From assembly GCF_000761155.1 (NCBI RefSeq), contig NZ_CP009533.1, positions 806,001-870,000 on the forward strand: a DNA stretch of 64,000 nt, written 5' to 3'. Position 1 is the stretch's first letter; each line of letters begins with the position of its first letter. Made by a program: the position numbers and the translations under genes. This stretch comes from Pseudomonas rhizosphaerae (GTDB lineage Bacteria > Pseudomonadota > Gammaproteobacteria > Pseudomonadales > Pseudomonadaceae). The notes beneath the pieces were generated by a model. The model was not told the DNA's origin. It saw only the letters and a list, made by a program, of their open reading frames with translations, and searched no databases. Below are positions 59,156-64,000 of the stretch, in pieces.

Positions 59156-60199
59156 TCAGCGAAAGGTCACCGTGAAGTTGACCGTGGCATTGGCCGTACC
59201 GCCTTCCACGGGTGTATCGCCTACCTGGATATAGCGCGCAAGCAGCGGCACCTCGGTTACCCCATCCTGAACATGCAGGATAGGCACTTCCTGGTTCAGT
59301 GCGACCGGGCTCCTGTCTTTTTTCAGGATCTGCACACCGATGCCTGTGGCCGTCGACTCCGGCCGCAAGCCGATGATCCCCAAGGCGGCATCGACCACCG
59401 TCGAGCCTTTGGAGGGTTCGAGGCGCACGTTGGCGAAGTTGCCCAGAAAGTAGTTCCAGGGATAGTTGCGCGAGTACGTGCCAGCGGTGCAGGTCTGCAA
59501 GGTGATGGCGAAAGCCTTGCTGGCGCCGGCGCTGCCGGCTGTGGAAAAGTCTTTGACGTTGGTAGGCGCCATCGTCACGTCCACCTGGTTGTTCCCGGCA
59601 CTGGGCATGGCGCAGCCCGCCACCACGATGGTCTGGCTCAGGGTCAGGGAGCTTTGCAGCGTACCGTTGAACATCACGCGCAAGGCATTGAGGTTGAGTT
59701 GATGGCTGCCGGGTGCGATGGGGCCGGTCTTGTACAGCCAGTAATAGAAACGGGTCATGTAGTTGGAGCCGGGGCAAGAGAAAGCGCTTTTGGGAAAGTA
59801 GCGGTCCGAGTCGGGAATCAGTCCGCCGCTTGGCGAATAGCAGAGGCTGCCCGTTCCCATGACAGCAGCTATAGCGATGCCTGGTATGTTGGTCTTATAA
59901 AGATGGTTACCTATGTCACGGGTTCCCGTGCTGCCGTTGCTGGCAGCAGGTACCGAAGGCTCTGCGGGCCCGGCAAGCATTTCCAGCAAGACGGGGCGGC
60001 CTTCACATCTATGCCCGACAGAGGTGTCGTAATTGACCGAGTTGCCGGTGATGACCGACCCCACGGGTGCATCGCGCGGTACATAGGCCGTATAGCTGTG
60101 AGTCTCTTGTGCCACCGGTGGCGGGCAGGCGGCCCAGGTATGGCCAACCGCCAGGGCGGTGCCCAGTGCGGCCAGCGCAGGCAAGCGATGAATGTTCAT
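59156..60199 (-). CDS. Fimbrial tip adhesin-like protein
   Basis: Exported fimbrial protein of 347 residues with a signal peptide (MNIHRLPALAALGTALAVGHTWA). The N-terminal ~200 residues (from ACPPPVAQETHSYTAYVP) are probably a receptor-binding domain, and the C-terminal ~150 a pilin domain ending GTANATVNFTVTFR, the beta-strand used for chaperone and usher binding. The size and last position in the operon fit a tip adhesin. Start ATG 60199, overlapping the usher stop as ATGA; the longer frame is a shadow inside the usher gene. Ligand unknown. Confidence 0.85.
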   Translation of the reverse strand: MNIHRLPALAALGTALAVGHTWAACPPPVAQETHSYTAYVPRDAPVGSVITGNSVNYDTSVGHRCEGRPVLLEMLAGPAEPSVPAASNGSTGTRDIGNHLYKTNIPGIAIAAVMGTGSLCYSPSGGLIPDSDRYFPKSAFSCPGSNYMTRFYYWLYKTGPIAPGSHQLNLNALRVMFNGTLQSSLTLSQTIVVAGCAMPSAGNNQVDVTMAPTNVKDFSTAGSAGASKAFAITLQTCTAGTYSRNYPWNYFLGNFANVRLEPSKGSTVVDAALGIIGLRPESTATGIGVQILKKDRSPVALNQEVPILHVQDGVTEVPLLARYIQVGDTPVEGGTANATVNFTVTFR

Positions 60200-62733
60200 G
60201 AAGGAACCCGTTGCGACAGTGATTGAGGTACTGGGCCGACGTCGGCCATTTCGGCGGCGGGCTGGCACACCAGCGTTCGCACGGCTTGCGGGCTCGTCTC
60301 GGCGTGTGCTGGTGGCGCAAGGTCGATGATGCACTGCCCGTCGGCTCGCTCGTTCCACTTGGCCACCAGTTCACGGGCAGACTCGTCCACGGCGAGCAAT
60401 ACCTGCCCGCCAGGGCCCACCACGCCAACGGACTGGTTCTCGCGATCGAACACCTGACTGCCGAACGGAGGCTGTTTGCCGTTGGCCAGACGCAGTACCG
60501 CGATGATCTTGCGGGTCCGACTGACCTCGAAACGCGCCCTCACCACCGCCCCTCGGCGGGGTACCGATTGCAGCACGCCATTGTCGATATCCACTTCCAT
60601 GCCCAGGTGCTCGGTGTCCAGGGCCACGCGGTTGCGCCGATAGGGCGAGAGGTAGGGCACGATGGCGTAACCGTCGGCATTGGTACGGGCACCGGGGCTG
60701 TTCTGCACACCGACGTTGGCCACACCGCTGGCATCGATCAGGGCGATGGTTTCACCCAACGGTTGTCCGAACGCCAGGCCGTCGGGATGTGCGAGCACCG
60801 AGCCCGAAGCGCTCACCGTGGCCTGTCGATAGCCGTCGCCGGCCGCGAATGCTGCGCCGGTCATCAGCTTGGCCGAGCGATAATTCAGCGAGGCTGCCCC
60901 GGACTGGCTGCCCTGCTCGGAATGGCTGATATCCACGCCATAGCGCCAGTCATTGGCTCGGTCGAGGCCCCCCGCGACGCTGGCCCTGTGGCCGAGGGCG
61001 CCCTGGCTGGCCGAAGCGCTGTAGGTCGCGGAAGAGCTACCACCCAGCGGCATCGACACCGTCAGGCTCAGCTGATGCTGGCCAGCGCTGTCCGAGCCCA
61101 GGTTGCGGTTGGCGTACAGGCCATAGCTGATACCGCGCCAGTAGGTATTCAAGCCAAGCTGTACACGCTGCTCGGTGTCGCGCCCGCGCCAATACGTCTG
61201 CTGAAACACGCCTAGATACAACGAGCCCTGTGCAGTGGCCTGGGCAAGGCTGACTTCGATCCGATTGCGCTTGCTGCCCAGGAATCGCTCGGTAGGTGAC
61301 TGCTGCCACACCGCTTCGCTGAAATCGCGATAGCCCTCGGTGGAGTAGCGATAGCCAGCAAAACGCAGCGAGGTGCCGGTGGCGAAGGACTTGCCGTAGC
61401 GCCAGCCGTAGCTCTTGCCCTGGTCGCGCGCCTGGCCGGGATTGTCGGTCCAGGCTTGAGTCACATCCAGGGAAAGGGCGCCGAGGCTGCCCAGGCTCTT
61501 GCCCAGGCCGCCTTGGACCGCGCGATAGAAGCTGCTCGCCTGTATGCCGCCATAGGCGGTCATGTCCAACGGCAAGCCGTAGGCCAGGGTGGCTTCGGTG
61601 AAACCGGGTGTGGAGCTGTCGGCACCGGTGTTGTATTCGCCCACGGTAATGCTGTGCCGCCAGATACCGGGGCGCAGCATGTTGCTCAACGTGGCATAGG
61701 GCTGAACGAAACGCTGCTCACGCCCGTCCGCTTCGGTCACGATCACCTCGAGCTCGCCGCTGCCGCCGGCAGCGTTGAGGTTGTCGATGACGAAAGGGCC
61801 GGGTGGCACGTAGGTGGTATAGAGCGAATAACCATTCTGGCGCACTTCCACCTTGGCCTGGGTCTGAGCCAGGCCGCGCACCACCGGTGCATAGCCTTGC
61901 AGCGCGTCGGGCAGCATGCTCATATCGCTGGCCAGTGACACGCCTCGGTAGGGCAGGCTGTCGAAGACATTGCCCGGTGTAAAGTGCTCGCCTGCGGTCA
62001 AGGTGCCCCACTGGCGCGGCAAGTCCCGTTGTGCATAGGTGTTGTTGCGCTGCCACTGCGAAACGGTGTTCGGACTCTTGATGAAGGCAGAGCTCGAACG
62101 CAGTCGCCAGCCCGCCAGGTTCACGCCAGCCTGCAGGTAAAGGCTGCCCTGATAATGGCTGCCTTCGCCCTCGCGGTGCACCTGTGCGGCGCTGGCCTGG
62201 TAATTGAGCAGGGCGGCGTCGATACCGCTGTCCCATTCCTGCTCGTCGATGAAGCCGTCGGTGGAGCTGTGCAGAAACGCCTGCGGTATGCTTAGCTCGA
62301 GGGTCATGGCTCGCGGGTCGAATTGCTGGGCAGCCCCTTCGAAATGCTCGCCCAGGCTCACGCACGGCTCACTCTGACCGGGAGCCAGGGCCACGCCCCA
62401 GCCGTCCAGCAGCGCGGGGGTGAAGCAGGCTTGCAGGCGGTCCTCGCCGGGTGCGCGGAAAAACCTCAGGGTCTGCTGTTCGAGGCGTTTGCCGTTGAGC
62501 CGTACCGTGACGGGATACATGCCCGGTGGCAGCCCTTCCTGGCCGCGCAGATGGTTCAGGTCGATGACCTGCTCGGGGTCGCTGGCGCCGAATGTTCGCA
62601 GAAAGCTGCGATCGAATACTTCGTCGGATTCAGCTGCGCAGGCATCCGGCGAGGCGCACAGCAGGCAGCCGGCCAGTACCGTCGGCCATGGCCATGGCCA
62701 GGCAGCGCAGCGTTTGGGTAAGTAGTTGGGCAT
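60196..62733 (-). CDS. Fimbrial outer-membrane usher
   Basis: PapC/FimD family usher, 845 residues: beta-barrel secretion pore that assembles fimbriae. N-terminal domain with FDRSFLRTFGASDPEQVIDL, the barrel and plug with YTTYVPPGPFVIDNLNAAGG, SGELEVIVTEADGREQRFVQ and LRPGIWRHSITVGEYN, and C-terminal domains with NADGYAIVPYLSPYRRNRVA and FEVSRTRKIIAVLRLANG. Start ATG 62733 (MPNYLPKR), with a TTG 15 bases earlier. The signal peptide contains a repeated Trp-Pro written by GGCCAT repeats. Confidence 0.94.
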   Translation of the reverse strand: MPNYLPKRCAAWPWPWPTVLAGCLLCASPDACAAESDEVFDRSFLRTFGASDPEQVIDLNHLRGQEGLPPGMYPVTVRLNGKRLEQQTLRFFRAPGEDRLQACFTPALLDGWGVALAPGQSEPCVSLGEHFEGAAQQFDPRAMTLELSIPQAFLHSSTDGFIDEQEWDSGIDAALLNYQASAAQVHREGEGSHYQGSLYLQAGVNLAGWRLRSSSAFIKSPNTVSQWQRNNTYAQRDLPRQWGTLTAGEHFTPGNVFDSLPYRGVSLASDMSMLPDALQGYAPVVRGLAQTQAKVEVRQNGYSLYTTYVPPGPFVIDNLNAAGGSGELEVIVTEADGREQRFVQPYATLSNMLRPGIWRHSITVGEYNTGADSSTPGFTEATLAYGLPLDMTAYGGIQASSFYRAVQGGLGKSLGSLGALSLDVTQAWTDNPGQARDQGKSYGWRYGKSFATGTSLRFAGYRYSTEGYRDFSEAVWQQSPTERFLGSKRNRIEVSLAQATAQGSLYLGVFQQTYWRGRDTEQRVQLGLNTYWRGISYGLYANRNLGSDSAGQHQLSLTVSMPLGGSSSATYSASASQGALGHRASVAGGLDRANDWRYGVDISHSEQGSQSGAASLNYRSAKLMTGAAFAAGDGYRQATVSASGSVLAHPDGLAFGQPLGETIALIDASGVANVGVQNSPGARTNADGYAIVPYLSPYRRNRVALDTEHLGMEVDIDNGVLQSVPRRGAVVRARFEVSRTRKIIAVLRLANGKQPPFGSQVFDRENQSVGVVGPGGQVLLAVDESARELVAKWNERADGQCIIDLAPPAHAETSPQAVRTLVCQPAAEMADVGPVPQSLSQRVPS

Positions 62734-62769
62734 ATCATCGCTCGGCAACGTCCCTGTGCCTGTCGTCGA

Positions 62770-63516
62770 TCAGGCGCCGCCTGCAACAGGCACGCGCACG
62801 GGTTCGGAGTAGCCGCCATGATCGTTGATGGTGGAAAACACCACGCTGTCGGGCAGCCACGACGGTTCGTTCAGTGGGTAGTGGCGCACCGAGCGGGGCG
62901 CCACCATCAGCGGCGCGGCTATTTCATGTTCGCGCTTGGCGTCGGCCACTTTGATACCGATGAACGACACATGGTAGGGCGTGGGGTTGTCGACTTGCAG
63001 GGTCCGTCGACCGTTTTCGCGCTGCAGCGACCACTGCAATTGTTCACCCGCCTGCAGCACCGTGCCCGGCAGGCCCGGGGGGCGGTAGAACATCTTGATG
63101 CGTGTGCGCAGGGCCACTTTCAGCACGTTGTCGTCAGAGTCGCGGCTGGCCGGAATCTCCTGCACGTTGAAGTAGAACAGCGATTCCCTGTCGCCGGGCA
63201 AGCGGGCACCGACATCCAGGATGCGCACACTTTGCTCTTGCCGTGAATCCAGCCTGAACAAGGGTGGCGTGGCCATGAATGGCGTTGCCTGGGTGTCGTC
63301 GTCGGCTTCGGTATTGATCCAGGCCTGCACGGCATAATGCTGCGCGGTGGGGTTGCTGACAGTGACCGAAACTTCCTGCTTGCTGCCGTCGAACACCACA
63401 CGGGTGTTGTTGAGCACGATGCCCGCCTGTGCTGGCCCGCAAGCTATCGCCATAAGTGCAAGGCTCAGCAGCAACGGCCAGCGCCGCAGAGGTGGAGGTG
63501 GAGGTGGAGTAGTCAT
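62770..63516 (-). CDS. Periplasmic fimbrial chaperone
   Basis: PapD-like chaperone, 248 residues, donor-strand complementation of pilin subunits in the periplasm. Domain 1 from IVLNNTRVVFDGSKQEVSVT, the conserved ESLFYFNVQEIPA strand, then domain 2 with RTRIKMFYRPPGLPG. The signal peptide begins with Thr-Thr and six prolines (a GGTGGA triplicate on the plus strand, 63491-63508) before LLLSLALMAIACGPAQA. It follows the pilin gene and precedes the usher by 36 bases. Confidence 0.94.
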   Translation of the reverse strand: MTTPPPPPPLRRWPLLLSLALMAIACGPAQAGIVLNNTRVVFDGSKQEVSVTVSNPTAQHYAVQAWINTEADDDTQATPFMATPPLFRLDSRQEQSVRILDVGARLPGDRESLFYFNVQEIPASRDSDDNVLKVALRTRIKMFYRPPGLPGTVLQAGEQLQWSLQRENGRRTLQVDNPTPYHVSFIGIKVADAKREHEIAAPLMVAPRSVRHYPLNEPSWLPDSVVFSTINDHGGYSEPVRVPVAGGA

Positions 63517-63539
63517 GTCGAATCCTTGAAAGTGAAGCG

Positions 63540-63561
63540 GCGCGCAGGCATGCCTGCGCGC
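63540..63561 (-). other. Perfect 22-bp palindrome between pilin and chaperone genes
   Basis: GCGCGCAGGCA (63540-63550) followed directly by TGCCTGCGCGC (63551-63561). It sits in the 53-base gap after the pilin stop and would form a stable RNA stem, fit to reduce readthrough or protect the pilin mRNA. Confidence 0.6.
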
Positions 63562-63569
63562 AGGATTGA

Positions 63570-64000
63570 TCAGTGAATCTCGACCGTGAACGCAGCCTTG
63601 CCTTTGGCTGGCCCTGCCGTGGCCGCCCCGGTGGCAATGTAGTTGGCGGTGAACGCCATGGGCTCTTCGGGCTTGAGGTAGGCAGCAGACGGCTCGTTGA
63701 GTCGTACTTCGTTACCCGAGGCGTCGCGGATCTGAATGGCGACGTTCTTGGCCGCTGTCGCCGGATTTTCCAGACCCAGCCATTGACCGTTCGGGCCTTG
63801 CGCACCGGTCAGGCCGATGAAGGTGACGGAGGCGGACTTGTCCTTGAGGTCGCATCCAGGGTCAGTGGCGTCGACCATCAGGGCGAAGTGACCACCACCG
63901 GCCACGTCACCGGCTTTTTTCAGGGTGTTGACCGACACCTTGCCGATGAAAGCCTCGCCTTTGACGCCGCCGGAGGTGTCGCCCACGCTGATGACGCAGG
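63570..64000 (-). CDS. Major fimbrial subunit (pilin), 5' end beyond window
   Basis: C-terminal ~143 residues of a type 1-like fimbrial subunit; the frame is open to base 64000, so the start and signal peptide lie outside. A Cys near the cut (CVISVGDTSG) and another at GCDLKDKSASVTFIGLTGA probably form the pilin disulphide. The end KGKAAFTVEIH is the typical C-terminal beta-zipper. It is the first gene visible of the operon pilin-chaperone-usher-adhesin. Confidence 0.88.
   Translation of the reverse strand, partial: CVISVGDTSGGVKGEAFIGKVSVNTLKKAGDVAGGGHFALMVDATDPGCDLKDKSASVTFIGLTGAQGPNGQWLGLENPATAAKNVAIQIRDASGNEVRLNEPSAAYLKPEEPMAFTANYIATGAATAGPAKGKAAFTVEIH

Overview
The window is chromosomal DNA of a fluorescent Pseudomonas, most likely the P. 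putida group. The evidence is high G+C coding DNA, the gene order gatCAB / mreBCD-maf-rng-yhdP-tldD / pmbA / fagA-fumC-orfX-sodA / ptsO-rapZ-ptsN-hpf-rpoN-lptBAC-kdsCD / mla-ibaG-murA-hisGDC / algW / cysD-cysNC / trpS-zapE / rplM-rpsI-petABC-sspAB, a short-form HisG, fused CysNC, and REP-type palindromes. Almost all of it is conserved core genome, densely packed. No gene-free stretch exceeds 300 bases. I saw no rRNA, tRNA, CRISPR array, integrase or insertion sequence.

Layout. 1-5.2 kb: end of an aromatic amino-acid permease, a CaCA-type antiporter, an RlpA-like lipoprotein whose 5' end carries a perfect 23-bp inverted repeat, and the tRNA amidotransferase GatCAB. 5.4-17.9 kb: rod-shape operon mreBCD, Maf, RNase G, the giant AsmA-like YhdP, and the TldD/PmbA peptidase pair on either side of darP. 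17.9-21.8 kb: a Fur-type box and promoter in front of fagA-fumC-orfX-sodA plus a ZIP metal transporter, an iron-limitation operon that swaps in iron-free fumarase and Mn-SOD. 21.9-28.9 kb, minus strand: nitrogen-PTS proteins, RapZ, HPF, sigma-54, the LPS transport genes lptBAC and the Kdo genes kdsC/kdsD. 29.2-37.0 kb: Mla retrograde phospholipid transport, IbaG, MurA, and histidine genes. 37.1-38.1 kb: an AT-richer orphan gene of unknown function. 38.2-43.2 kb: AlgW envelope-stress protease, Nif3-like protein, and sulfate-activation genes.

43.3-47.9 kb: one 1534-codon gene of the dermonecrotic-toxin-like (DUF6543-type) class, bounded by strong terminators and without visible immunity or secretion partners. 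48-54.2 kb: ZapG/YhcB, a small alpha/beta hydrolase, TrpS with an extra C-terminal domain, ZapE, a GlxA-type regulator with REP palindromes on both sides, and a Tas-like aldo/keto reductase. 54.4-59.1 kb: ribosomal proteins L13/S9, the cytochrome bc1 complex and SspA/SspB. 59.2-64.0 kb, minus strand: a chaperone-usher fimbrial operon (pilin, chaperone, usher, tip adhesin), cut by the window end inside the pilin gene.

The least explained items are the giant toxin-like gene, the orphan two-domain protein at 37.1 kb, the extra domain on TrpS, the tandem repeats upstream of tldD, and a sigma-54-like site lying on the -10 box upstream of rpoN. Many long antisense open frames exist because of the high G+C and were discarded.
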